This document shows positions 1 to 4,341 of a stretch of DNA of 10,386 nucleotides, piece by piece. The notes under the pieces are model-generated. The model saw only the letters and a list, made by a program, of their open reading frames with translations, had not been told where the DNA came from and searched no databases. How positions within the stretch are numbered: the stretch's first letter is position 1; every line of letters starts with the position of its first letter. The position numbers and the translations under genes are program-made. Origin of the DNA: an uncultured Coriobacteriales bacterium (lineage in GTDB: Bacteria > Actinomycetota > Coriobacteriia > Coriobacteriales > UMGS124). The DNA lies in NCBI GenBank assembly GCA_934662525.1, contig CAKUKJ010000051.1, positions 1 through 10,386 on the forward strand. The letters are read 5' to 3'.

Positions 1-406
1 GCCCCGCGCCGCCTTTGGCCTTCGGTGCGAGCAAGCGCGCCTCGAAGTCGCTCAGCTCCTTTGAGGTGAGGTCGCGCGCCGTCTTGCCCTTGAGGTAGCG
101 ACCCACATAGGCCCGCGTGAAGAGCCTCCAGCGCTTGCGGGTGTTGAGCGCGATGTCGCGCGCCGACCTGTCGGCGATGTAGGCGTCGAGCATGTCGGTG
201 ATGCGCATGCTCTTGACCGTGCCGTCGGCAGTGAGCCCGCGCACCCACGCCTCTGCGAGGGCCTGTGCCTCGCCTTCGCTCTTGGCATCGGGGAAGCTGC
301 GGCGCGGCCTTATCTTGCGCCCGTCTGGGGCCGTGCCGAGGAACGGCTGCGCGTACCAGCACCCGCGCTCCTCGTCCCAACGGACTTTAACGGTCGGCGC
401 GCCCAT
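1..406 (-). CDS. Tyrosine recombinase/integrase, N-terminal part (cut by window edge)
   Basis: The frame opens with ATG at 406-404 and stays open for 135 codons to the left edge, so the C-terminal catalytic domain (R...HxxR...Y) is outside the window and cannot be checked. Residues 5-55 resemble the arm-binding N-terminal domain of phage/Tn916-type integrases (VRWDEERGCWYAQPF, then PDGRKIRPRRSF). Residues 66-125 resemble the SAM-like core-binding domain (ITDMLDAYIADRSARDIALNTRKRW...VGRYLKGKTARDLT). The start lies 20 nt inside the preceding Cys-rich gene and has only a weak ribosome binding site, so coupled translation is likely. It would be a second recombinase besides the serine integrase at 5302-6765; it could serve integration of another element, or an inversion or resolution reaction. 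Confidence 0.8.
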   Translation of the reverse strand, partial: MGAPTVKVRWDEERGCWYAQPFLGTAPDGRKIRPRRSFPDAKSEGEAQALAEAWVRGLTADGTVKSMRITDMLDAYIADRSARDIALNTRKRWRLFTRAYVGRYLKGKTARDLTSKELSDFEARLLAPKAKGGAG

Positions 407-584
407 GGCCGCCCGGCCTTGCCTGACATGCGGGGCACACGTAGCGGCGGAAGCACTCGCCGCGCTGCACACCCGTCTCCACGAGCACGCCGTGGGTGTT
501 GGGGGCGATCGTGCGCCCGCATCGCGCGCACGCCGACGGCACGAGCACCGTCACGGTCTTGGCGGGGCCGGTGTAGCCGTTCAT
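387..584 (-). CDS. Small Cys-rich (putative zinc ribbon) phage protein, 65 aa
   Basis: ATG at 584-582 overlaps the stop of the DUF3310 gene in an ATGA arrangement, and the stop lies 20 nt inside the recombinase gene, so it sits firmly in the operon. The protein carries a CxxC pair at residues 19/22 (SACARCGR) and a second Cys cluster at 44, 50 and 53 (ECFRRYVCPAC), the spacing expected of a small zinc ribbon. Such proteins are common in early phage operons and often have no known function. No family was recognised with certainty. A longer reading of this frame upstream to about 938 is possible but would run antisense-like through the DUF3310 gene, so I chose the coupled start. Confidence 0.6.
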   Translation of the reverse strand: MNGYTGPAKTVTVLVPSACARCGRTIAPNTHGVLVETGVQRGECFRRYVCPACQARPGGHGRADR

Positions 585-862
585 TCGCTCCCCCTGCCCT
601 CGGCCTCGGCGATGAGGTAGTCGAGGCACTGCCGCGCCTTCTTCAGATCCTCCACGCCGCTCTTGGTCTTCCATCTCCAGAGGTACTTGAAGGCGCACCC
701 CTCCCAGTAGTTGACCATCCCCTCGCGCCCGACCATCGAGCGCAGCGCGTCCATGCACTCGATGCCGGCGTGCCCCATGTAGTGCCTCGGGTGCGCCACC
801 GCGTCGCCCTTGCCCGAACCCTGCCCCGTGCCGAAGCACGTCGGCGAGTTTTGAACACCCAT
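581..862 (-). CDS. DUF3310 family phage protein, 93 aa
   Basis: Residues 26-86 read HYMGHAGIECMDALRSM...FKYLWRWKTKSGVEDLKKARQCLDYLI, matching the characteristic pattern of DUF3310 (HY...GIEcidai...KYLwRyk.Kgg.eDLkKa.wyl..L), a family frequent in phages of Gram-positive bacteria. Some relatives are annotated as nucleotide-metabolism proteins (nucleotide kinase-like); that role is not visible from sequence. ATG at 862-860 has GGGAG 7 nt upstream. The stop overlaps the next start (ATGA). The length is near that expected for the bare domain. Confidence 0.8.
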   Translation of the reverse strand: MGVQNSPTCFGTGQGSGKGDAVAHPRHYMGHAGIECMDALRSMVGREGMVNYWEGCAFKYLWRWKTKSGVEDLKKARQCLDYLIAEAEGRGSE

Positions 863-936
863 TGCCCGCTCCCATTCCGTTGTCTGCTGATTGTTGAAAA
901 CTCGGTTGATAACTTGTTGAAACGTGTTGAAAACTC
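846..936. repeat. Iteron-like GTTGA(A/T)AAC cluster
   Basis: Four direct units occur at 893-901 (GTTGAAAAC), 905-913 (GTTGATAAC), 916-923 (GTTGAAAC) and 926-934 (GTTGAAAAC), with start-to-start spacings of 12, 11 and 10 bp, i.e. about one helical turn. Units one and four share the 12-mer TGTTGAAAACTC (892-903, 925-936). A near copy in inverted orientation (one mismatch) lies at 846-857, over the start of the DUF3310 gene. On the minus strand the units read TTTTCAACA and TTATCAACC, resembling degenerate DnaA boxes (TTATCCACA-type). This could be a replication origin or a regulator-binding array for the DUF3310 gene; the role is inferred. Confidence 0.6.
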
Positions 937-1046
937 ACGAGATGGGCGATGCACGCGCCCGTTTGACCCCTCTTTTTCCATCGCCGAAAAAAGAAGTACC
1001 AAGAAAAGGGGACTTACGTAGTTGGTAGTCTCCCAATAAAGGAAGA

Positions 1047-1092
1047 GGGTTTTTAGGGCCGGTCTGGGCTGAAGGCCCAGCCCTAAAAACCC
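1047..1092. other. Large interrupted hairpin
   Basis: GGGTTTTTAGGG (1047-1058) is exactly complementary to CCCTAAAAACCC (1081-1092). Inside it, CTGGGC (1064-1069) pairs with GCCCAG (1075-1080) around the 5-nt loop TGAAG, leaving a one-sided bulge of CCGGT. That is 18 bp in total. Neither strand has a clean T-run after the stem, so it is not a standard intrinsic terminator. It may act as an origin-associated structure, a single-strand-origin-like hairpin or an mRNA stabiliser in the early operon. Confidence 0.6.
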
Positions 1093-1138
1093 ATCCTTTA
1101 CTTTTATTTACTTTACTTTTAGGCTTTAGCCAACCTAA

Positions 1139-1162
1139 AACCGTCGGTTTCTGATTGGGTTT
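1139..1162. repeat. 24-bp direct repeat, copy 1
   Basis: The sequence beginning AACCGTCGGTTT and ending GATTGGGTTT is identical to 2637-2660. It starts with an 11-bp near-palindrome (AACCGTCGGTT). Similarity continues weakly to the right (CATT...ACACCCC in both). Read on the minus strand in the frame of the replication protein it would encode KTQSETDGF, close to the ETQSETDGY encoded by copy 2, although a TGA and a TAG precede it here. Confidence 0.85.
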
Positions 1163-1190
1163 TGCGTAACGCATTCTAAAACACCCCCAA

Positions 1191-1640
1191 TCACCTGCTA
1201 TTCTCTTGCCCTTGCTCGCTTTTCCTCGGCCGCCCGCCGCTGCTTCCGTTGGCCCTCTGCTTGCCGAAAAAAGAGGCGTTGCGCTGCATGCGCAAACTTG
1301 AAATCTGGCCGTTTTCATTATTTACGAGCAGCCCGACGTCAAGCAGATCGTGAACGAGGGCACGGCATTTCTCCGTGCCCTCGAACCCGTCGTCGGCCGT
1401 GCCGAGCATGCCGATTTGCCGCGCTAAGATCCCCCAGTCCTCTTCGGTCTGAGTCGGCAAGGCATGGCCGGTCGTGTTCGCAAGCATCTCGCACAGCCGC
1501 CACCACGCCCCATAACCCTCGTTGCCCCAACGGGCAAGCAACCTCTGGCACTTGATGTCCTGCGATGCGTTCGCGTCGTGGCTGAAATAGGCCATGGGCT
1601 CGCGGGCCCGCGCCTCAACGTCACTCGTCGAGGTAGCCAT
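1191..1640 (-). CDS. Phage replisome organiser-like N-terminal domain protein (DUF4373/Lin1244-type), 149 aa
   Basis: Residues 16-110 (MAYFSHDANASQDIKCQRLLARWGNEGYGAWWRLCEML..., ending in DVGLLVNNENGQISS) match the Lin1244/Lin1753-like winged-helix N-terminal domain found in phage replication-initiation proteins related to DnaD. Residues 125-149 are a basic Gly/Arg/Lys tail (GKQRANGSSGGRPRKSEQG). Family members usually continue with a charged linker and a further domain; this one stops early. ATG at 1640 starts 20 nt inside the preceding gene with a modest GGGTG; ATG at 1595 is an alternative without a ribosome binding site. An open +1 frame continues from the A4 run near the tail into a Lys-rich segment, suggesting truncation by a frameshift, though a natural short version is possible. 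Likely role: recognising the element's origin or recruiting helicase. Confidence 0.65.
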   Translation of the reverse strand: MATSTSDVEARAREPMAYFSHDANASQDIKCQRLLARWGNEGYGAWWRLCEMLANTTGHALPTQTEEDWGILARQIGMLGTADDGFEGTEKCRALVHDLLDVGLLVNNENGQISSLRMQRNASFFGKQRANGSSGGRPRKSEQGQENSR

Positions 1641-1878
1641 GAGCGGCACCCGTGATGATTGACATGAGCGCGTCACCATAGGAGGGCGGCACCGCGTCGG
1701 GCTTCAGCAGCTCCATGCAGAACATCAGCGTAGCAGCCACGAGGCACAGCGAGATCTCTGCGTTGCCAAACGGCGCGGCATTCCCGCGCTCAAGGTCAAA
1801 GCACCCCACGGTAGCCTCCACGTCGCTCGCTAGGTCTGCCAGCTCGCCCATGTACTCGCTAATCTCCTTGCGCTCCAT
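1621..1878 (-). CDS. Hypothetical phage protein, 85 aa
   Basis: ATG at 1878-1876 has a strong GGAGG (within GAAGGAGG) a short distance upstream and lies 20 nt inside the preceding gene; the stop lies 20 nt inside the following gene. The protein is acidic (MERKEISEYMGELADLASDVEATVGC...) with a hydrophobic central segment at about residues 42-58 (EISLCLVAATLMFCMELL) that is more likely a buried helix than a membrane span. I recognise no family. The placement just before the replication protein suggests an early function. Confidence 0.65.
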   Translation of the reverse strand: MERKEISEYMGELADLASDVEATVGCFDLERGNAAPFGNAEISLCLVAATLMFCMELLKPDAVPPSYGDALMSIITGAAHGYLDE

Positions 1879-2284
1879 TTGCAGCCTCCTTCTTCTCGTC
1901 AAACATGCTCTTGCGCGTCTCAATGTCCAGGTCTGGGTACTTGCCCAGCAGCCAACGCGCCAAGAGCGACGTGTCAGAGTTGTTGACGCAGTACTCATGC
2001 TGGTTGCCGTTGCCGTCGTAGAACGGCACGCCCACGAGCTTGATGAGGCTGTCGAACCTCAGGCACTCGGCTATGTGCTTCACGCCTATGTGCACCCCTC
2101 GCACGTCATAGTCGAGCGCCTTCTGCTCAACGTAATCCAGTGCCTTGGGGTTCAGCTCGCACCACTTTTCAAAAAGCAGCCGCCTATCCTCCACCTTGAG
2201 CGGCAAGGGCATCCGGTATTCGCCCTCTGCCTTCACGACCGCCTCAAGCGGCTGCGTGTAGTCCCCTGTGTCGAGCTCGCTCAT
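1859..2284 (-). CDS. Conserved-type phage early protein of unknown function, 141 aa
   Basis: ATG at 2284-2282 overlaps the upstream stop (ATGA) and has GGAGG 8 nt before it; a GTG three codons earlier is possible but too close to that site. Residues 35-120 (RRLLFEKWCELNPKALDYVEQKALDYDVRGVHIGVKHIAECLRFD...EYCVNNSDTSLLARWLLGKYPDLD) recall a widespread small phage/prophage protein pattern (FekF...nP.v...f...a...G...h.s...i.e.lR...F.lnn....yyaRlf...yP), whose function is unknown to me. Two isoleucines (in VHIGV and KHIAE) use the rare codon ATA. No membrane segments. Confidence 0.7.
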   Translation of the reverse strand: MSELDTGDYTQPLEAVVKAEGEYRMPLPLKVEDRRLLFEKWCELNPKALDYVEQKALDYDVRGVHIGVKHIAECLRFDSLIKLVGVPFYDGNGNQHEYCVNNSDTSLLARWLLGKYPDLDIETRKSMFDEKKEAANGAQGD

Positions 2285-2703
2285 CTCCCGCACCTCCTAT
2301 AGCCGTAGGCGCACACGGCCGCGAGGCCCACGGGCAGCACCCATGCGCAACCCAGCGCGTCGATGACCCAGATCAAGAGCGCCGCCGCAGCCATGGGCAC
2401 CACGCCCGTGATTGTCAGGCACACGAGGACGTAGCCCATGGCGCGCACGGGCCGGGGCCAATCTGCTAGGATGCTTGTGTCGTCGCTCGCCAAAGTCACG
2501 ACACTGCATGCGGGCGGCTCTACCCGTCCGCATGCGCCCCCTTCCAGGCCCTCGCCTCCCCTTGCGCCCACTCGCAAAATCGGCGCTGGCACGCGTCGGG
2601 CGGGCCTTTCTTCACGCATGTTGAAACCGTTACAATAACCGTCGGTTTCTGATTGGGTTTCTTGCTCATACATTGCCGACAACACCCCTTTCACGTCTTC
2701 CAA
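2281..2703 (-). CDS. Small two-helix membrane protein with TTG start, 140 aa
   Basis: The start is chosen from the ribosome binding site: GGAGGAGG (2718-2711) is followed after 7 nt by TTG at 2703-2701, whereas the later in-frame ATGs at 2673 and 2619 have poor sites. Residues 1-88 are a polar, Gly/Arg-rich region that includes ETQSETDGY (from the 24-bp repeat). Residues 90-113 (GYVLVCLTITGVVPMAAAALLIWV) and 119-136 (CAWVLPVGLAAVCAYGY) are two predicted membrane helices ending in RRCGR. Stop overlaps the next start (ATGA). No family recognised; holin-like or superinfection-exclusion roles are guesses only. Starting at the ATG beginning MGYVL would leave just the membrane hairpin. Confidence 0.55.
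   Translation of the reverse strand: MEDVKGVLSAMYEQETQSETDGYCNGFNMREERPARRVPAPILRVGARGGEGLEGGACGRVEPPACSVVTLASDDTSILADWPRPVRAMGYVLVCLTITGVVPMAAAALLIWVIDALGCAWVLPVGLAAVCAYGYRRCGR
2637..2660. repeat. 24-bp direct repeat, copy 2
   Basis: Identical to 1139-1162 over 24 bp and in the same orientation, 1,498 bp away. Here the repeat lies in the 5' part of the two-helix membrane protein gene and encodes ETQSETDG on the minus strand. Its first bases also form an inverted repeat with GAAACCG at 2623-2629 (partner CGGTTTC at 2643-2649). Confidence 0.85.
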
Positions 2704-2723
2704 TGCTTGACCTCCTCCCCGCC

Positions 2724-2942
2724 TTACACGGCGGCGCTTAATTCCCTGAACTCGCACCGAAGCAACCCGCCGAGCCAGCCGAGAACCACGCGGGCCTCGG
2801 CCTCGCTTGTCGAAAACCACACGACGAACGTCATGCCCGTCACGTCCTTCACCTCGGTGCACCATCTATGGGGCTCAAGCTCACTCACCCAGGCAATAAA
2901 CCCGCCCTTGGACGCAGTGAACTTATGGCGCGCTCCCGCCAT
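2724..2942 (-). CDS. Hypothetical phage protein, 72 aa
   Basis: ATG at 2942-2940 has GGAAGGAGG 6 nt upstream, the clearest site in the operon, and is likely its first protein gene after the tRNA. The sequence (MAGARHKFTASKGGFIAWVSELEPHRWCTEVKDVTGMTFVVWFSTSEAEARVVLGWLGGLL...) is a compact alpha/beta-like small domain with several Trp residues and no obvious motif. No family recognised. The 190 bp upstream to the tRNA (2943-3132) are very GC-rich, contain short hairpins such as CCCGCC/GGCGGG, and show no gene. Confidence 0.65.
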   Translation of the reverse strand: MAGARHKFTASKGGFIAWVSELEPHRWCTEVKDVTGMTFVVWFSTSEAEARVVLGWLGGLLRCEFRELSAAV

Positions 2943-3132
2943 GTATGGCCTCCTTCCACTTGACCCCTGCGCCCCCGCCGGGAGAGGCGGGCCGTCACGC
3001 CGCCCGTTGGAGGAATCGTGCCTATGCGACCCATGAGGGAAGGCGGCGTTTCGACAGGTCGGCGCCAATGTTCGCAACCGCCGCCCGAAGTGCCCGCCCG
3101 CCCCGCCGGGGGTGCAGGTGGATTTACAGATC

Positions 3133-3208
3133 TGGTTCCGGCTGCGGGATTCGAACCCGCGACCTGCCGCTTATAAGGCGGCTGCTCTGTCCGCTGAGCT
3201 AAGCCGGA
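3133..3208 (-). tRNA. tRNA-Ile with UAU anticodon (reads AUA)
   Basis: The 76-nt minus-strand sequence folds as a canonical cloverleaf: acceptor TCCGGCT/AGCCGGA with U1-A72, D-arm GCTC/GAGC, anticodon stem GCCGC/GCGGC with loop CTTATAA (anticodon TAT), T-arm GCGGG/CCCGC with loop TTCGAAT, discriminator A, and an encoded CCA. UAU reads the isoleucine codon AUA; bacteria more commonly use a CAU tRNA modified with lysidine. The tRNA lies among element genes on the same strand as the early operon and has no obvious own promoter. It could be element cargo, or a host tRNA whose 3' end serves as attachment site for an element to the left. Confidence 0.92.
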
Positions 3209-3216
3209 ATGCCGTT

Positions 3217-3249
3217 CTCTAGGTGGTACTCCCCGCCTGCTGCCTAGAG
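3217..3249. other. Inverted repeat just upstream of tRNA-Ile
   Basis: CTCTAGG (3217-3223) and CCTAGAG (3243-3249) are perfect inverted copies separated by 19 bp, 8 nt upstream of the tRNA 5' end on the minus strand. It may fold in the precursor leader of the tRNA or be a protein-binding site. The remaining bases to 3321 show no gene. Confidence 0.5.
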
Positions 3250-3321
3250 CGGCGGAATTTCCCCGGCGGCACCGAGCATGCGCGGGTTTTAATGGGTTCG
3301 TTGGGTGAAAACCAGTGCCGA

Positions 3322-3450
3322 TTAATCGTCTTTCGTCATCGAAAGAATCTCGTCGGCATCGGAGCTGGTATAGCTTTGCGTTACCTCACGATAGGCGATA
3401 TAGGCCGTGAGCAGGTCTAATGCCATGATGAGGGCCACCAAGAGGAACAA
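3322..3450 (-). CDS. Short membrane-type ORF, 42 aa, downstream of the HTH regulator
   Basis: The frame starts with TTG at 3450-3448 behind GGAG (8-nt spacer) and ends with TAA at 3322. It encodes an N-terminal hydrophobic helix (MFLLVALIMALDLLTAYIAY) followed by a polar acidic tail (SSDADEILSMTKDD): one predicted membrane span. An in-frame ATG at 3426 would remove a third of the helix and lacks a ribosome binding site. It begins 13 nt after the HTH stop on the same strand, so it is probably co-transcribed. Small single-span proteins in this position are known in temperate phages, but no function can be assigned. It is short enough that chance cannot be excluded. Confidence 0.45.
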   Translation of the reverse strand: MFLLVALIMALDLLTAYIAYREVTQSYTSSDADEILSMTKDD

Positions 3451-3463
3451 AGGGAATGCTCCA

Positions 3464-3691
3464 TCAGGCGACTCTTTGTTTCCAGCCGCTCAGTTGGTTG
3501 GGCGAAATTCGCAAAACGTTGCAAATGGCAAGAACCTTGTCCATCCCAGGCACATAGCCTGTATCGCTTTCGTATTTTGCGATTGCGTCAGTACTAACCC
3601 CGACAAGCTTGCCCAGCTCAGCCTGCGTGAGGCGGCGCTTGTTGCGAGCGGCGCGCAAGTTATCGGCGAATGTCTTCTTATCAAACTCCAT
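3464..3691 (-). CDS. Small XRE-family HTH regulator, 75 aa (Cro-like)
   Basis: ATG at 3691-3689 is preceded by AGGAGG with a 7-nt spacer; longer readings to 3826 run through the leader hairpins. Residues 8-65 form an HTH_3/XRE domain: FADNLRAARNKRRLTQAELGKLVGVSTDAIAKYESDTGYVPGMDKVLAICNVLRIS, with recognition helix around residues 32-41. There is no C-terminal peptidase or multimerisation domain, so it is a bare DNA-binding domain like Cro. It points toward the early operon and is divergent from the other HTH gene; both probably bind the palindromes between them. It could instead be the lysogenic repressor. Confidence 0.85.
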   Translation of the reverse strand: MEFDKKTFADNLRAARNKRRLTQAELGKLVGVSTDAIAKYESDTGYVPGMDKVLAICNVLRISPNQLSGWKQRVA

Positions 3692-3724
3692 ATCGATACC
3701 TCCTTTTCTCGGCTTTGAAGCAGC

Positions 3725-3755
3725 CCCGCTCTTATTGCTTGTCAATAAGAGCGGG
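3725..3755. promoter_or_regulatory. Perfect 13-bp hairpin in the leader of the leftward HTH gene
   Basis: CCCGCTCTTATTG (3725-3737) pairs perfectly with CAATAAGAGCGGG (3743-3755) around the 5-nt loop CTTGT. It lies 34 nt upstream of the HTH start, inside the mRNA leader made from the promoter at 3836-3864. There is no T-run on either side, so it is a possible operator or leader-control element rather than an intrinsic terminator. Confidence 0.7.
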
Positions 3756-3760
3756 TGTAT

Positions 3761-3826
3761 GTTTCTAGTGTTTACGCTAGAAACAGCCGCGTTCCTGGCG
3801 GGTACAATTGCTAATTTGCTTAGCAA
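3761..3826. promoter_or_regulatory. Two further palindromic operator candidates
   Basis: GTTTCTAG (3761-3768) and CTAGAAAC (3777-3784) form a perfect 8-bp inverted repeat around TGTTTACG. TTGCTAA (3808-3814) and TTAGCAA (3820-3826) form a perfect 7-bp inverted repeat with a 5-bp spacer, close to the predicted start of leftward transcription. The half-sites share GCTA/CTAG cores with the ATAGCTAT sites further right, which suggests related binding sites for one or both HTH proteins. Confidence 0.6.
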
Positions 3827-3835
3827 CTGGTATGC

Positions 3836-3864
3836 AGAATAGCTATGCTAAATAGCTATGTCAA
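3836..3864 (-). promoter_or_regulatory. Leftward promoter for the HTH gene and probably the early operon
   Basis: On the minus strand TTGACA (3864-3859) is a consensus -35 box, followed by a 17-bp spacer and TATTCT (3841-3836) as -10 box. The spacer is almost filled by two ATAGCTAT palindromes. The predicted start near 3829 gives a leader of about 138 nt with three inverted repeats. Confidence 0.75.
3838..3860. promoter_or_regulatory. Tandem operator: two AATAGCTATG copies
   Basis: AATAGCTATG occurs at 3838-3847 and 3851-3860, 13 bp apart; each contains the perfect 8-bp palindrome ATAGCTAT. They cover the spacer and parts of both boxes of the leftward promoter, so a bound regulator would block it. 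A separate 10-bp palindrome GTGTATACAC follows at 3865-3874, between the two divergent promoters. Confidence 0.7.
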
Positions 3865-3883
3865 GTGTATACACACAATTTTA

Positions 3884-3912
3884 TTGTTAATTCGCTAGGT
3901 TCGTTGTACTAT
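3884..3912 (+). promoter_or_regulatory. Rightward promoter for HTH-DinD-integrase genes
   Basis: TTGTTA (3884-3889), a 17-bp spacer and TACTAT (3907-3912) give a moderate promoter. It leads into TGGAGG (3933-3938) and a GTG start at 3945. GCTAGG inside the spacer resembles the GCTA half-sites of the palindromes to the left. Confidence 0.55.
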
Positions 3913-3944
3913 CTGCTTACCTTAAAACGCGATGGAGGTTAGCA

Positions 3945-4289
3945 GTGGAAACAAACCTTATGAAGCTTCGCAAAGCTGCAGGCTATTCAAATAGGGATGA
4001 GTTTGCCGAGAAACTAGGGGTGAACAAGTACACCTATCGTTCATGGGAGTCGGGCGCGGCAATAATGAACATTGAGCAAGTCTGGGATTGCGCCGTCGCC
4101 CTTGGGTGCACTCCAAACGATATCCTCGGTTGGAAAGGCGAAGAGGACGAAGCCGAGCAAGGCGAGATGGAGACATTGACCCCCGACGAGCGCACCGTCC
4201 TTGATGACTACCGCCAAAGCTCCCCCGCCTGGCAGCAGAACATAGCCACCACCGCCCGCCTCGCCGCCGGCGAGTCCAAGCAGGATTGA
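3945..4289 (+). CDS. XRE-family HTH regulator, 114 aa (candidate lysogenic repressor)
   Basis: GTG at 3945 follows GGAGG with a 6-nt spacer. Residues 3-63 form an HTH_3/XRE domain (TNLMKLRKAAGYSNRDEFAEKLGVNKYTYRSWESGAAIMNIEQVWDCAVALGCTPNDILGW). Residues 65-78 are a Glu-rich linker and residues 79-110 a short helical tail (LTPDERTVLDDYRQSSPAWQQNIATTARLAAG) like that of many small phage repressors. There is no S24/LexA-type autoprotease domain, so induction by self-cleavage is not expected. It is the first gene of the rightward unit with dinD and the serine integrase, which fits a repressor maintaining lysogeny. ATA codons occur twice. Confidence 0.8.
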   Translation: METNLMKLRKAAGYSNRDEFAEKLGVNKYTYRSWESGAAIMNIEQVWDCAVALGCTPNDILGWKGEEDEAEQGEMETLTPDERTVLDDYRQSSPAWQQNIATTARLAAGESKQD

Positions 4290-4341
4290 CGAACGGATTA
4301 AGAGGCAGACAGATTCGTCTACCAAACATGAACGGAGCATC

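Larger units (their letters stand above)
863..1190. other. 328-bp gap in the early operon: repeats and a large hairpin, no confident gene
   Basis: Between the replisome-organiser-like gene and the DUF3310 gene there is no convincing reading frame. The stretch is more AT-rich than its surroundings and holds the GTTGA(A/T)AAC cluster, the 46-nt hairpin at 1047-1092, one copy of a 24-bp direct repeat (1139-1162) and a short inverted repeat TTTTAGG...CCTAAAA around 1117-1141. On the minus strand an open 79-codon frame (ATG 1174-1172 to stop at 935; basic, with KPNQKPTVLGWLKPKSKVNK) exists, preceded only by GGGGGTG. It may be the frame-shifted tail of the upstream replication protein rather than a separate gene. 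Confidence 0.5.

Noticed and set aside
846..936. CRISPR array
   Set aside because: Units are only about 9 bp with 1-4 bp between them; no spacers and no cas genes.
419..1021. A 200-codon plus-strand frame at the left end
   Set aside because: It runs antisense to the Cys-rich and DUF3310 genes, the latter recognisable by family, and its translation is Arg/Pro/Ala-rich noise.
1715..2302. A 195-codon plus-strand frame across the early operon
   Set aside because: It is antisense to two genes with good ribosome binding sites and coupled starts, and shows no recognisable motif.
3225..3245. T-box-like motif ahead of tRNA-Ile
   Set aside because: GGGGAGTACCACC only superficially resembles the T-box antiterminator sequence, and T-boxes precede synthetase or amino-acid genes, not tRNAs.
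3725..3755. Intrinsic terminator
   Set aside because: The stem is perfect but no T-run follows it on either strand and it lies within a leader, so an operator or leader element is more likely.
4290..4341. LexA-type SOS box before dinD
   Set aside because: Short GAAC elements occur but no GAAC-N4-GTTC arrangement is present.
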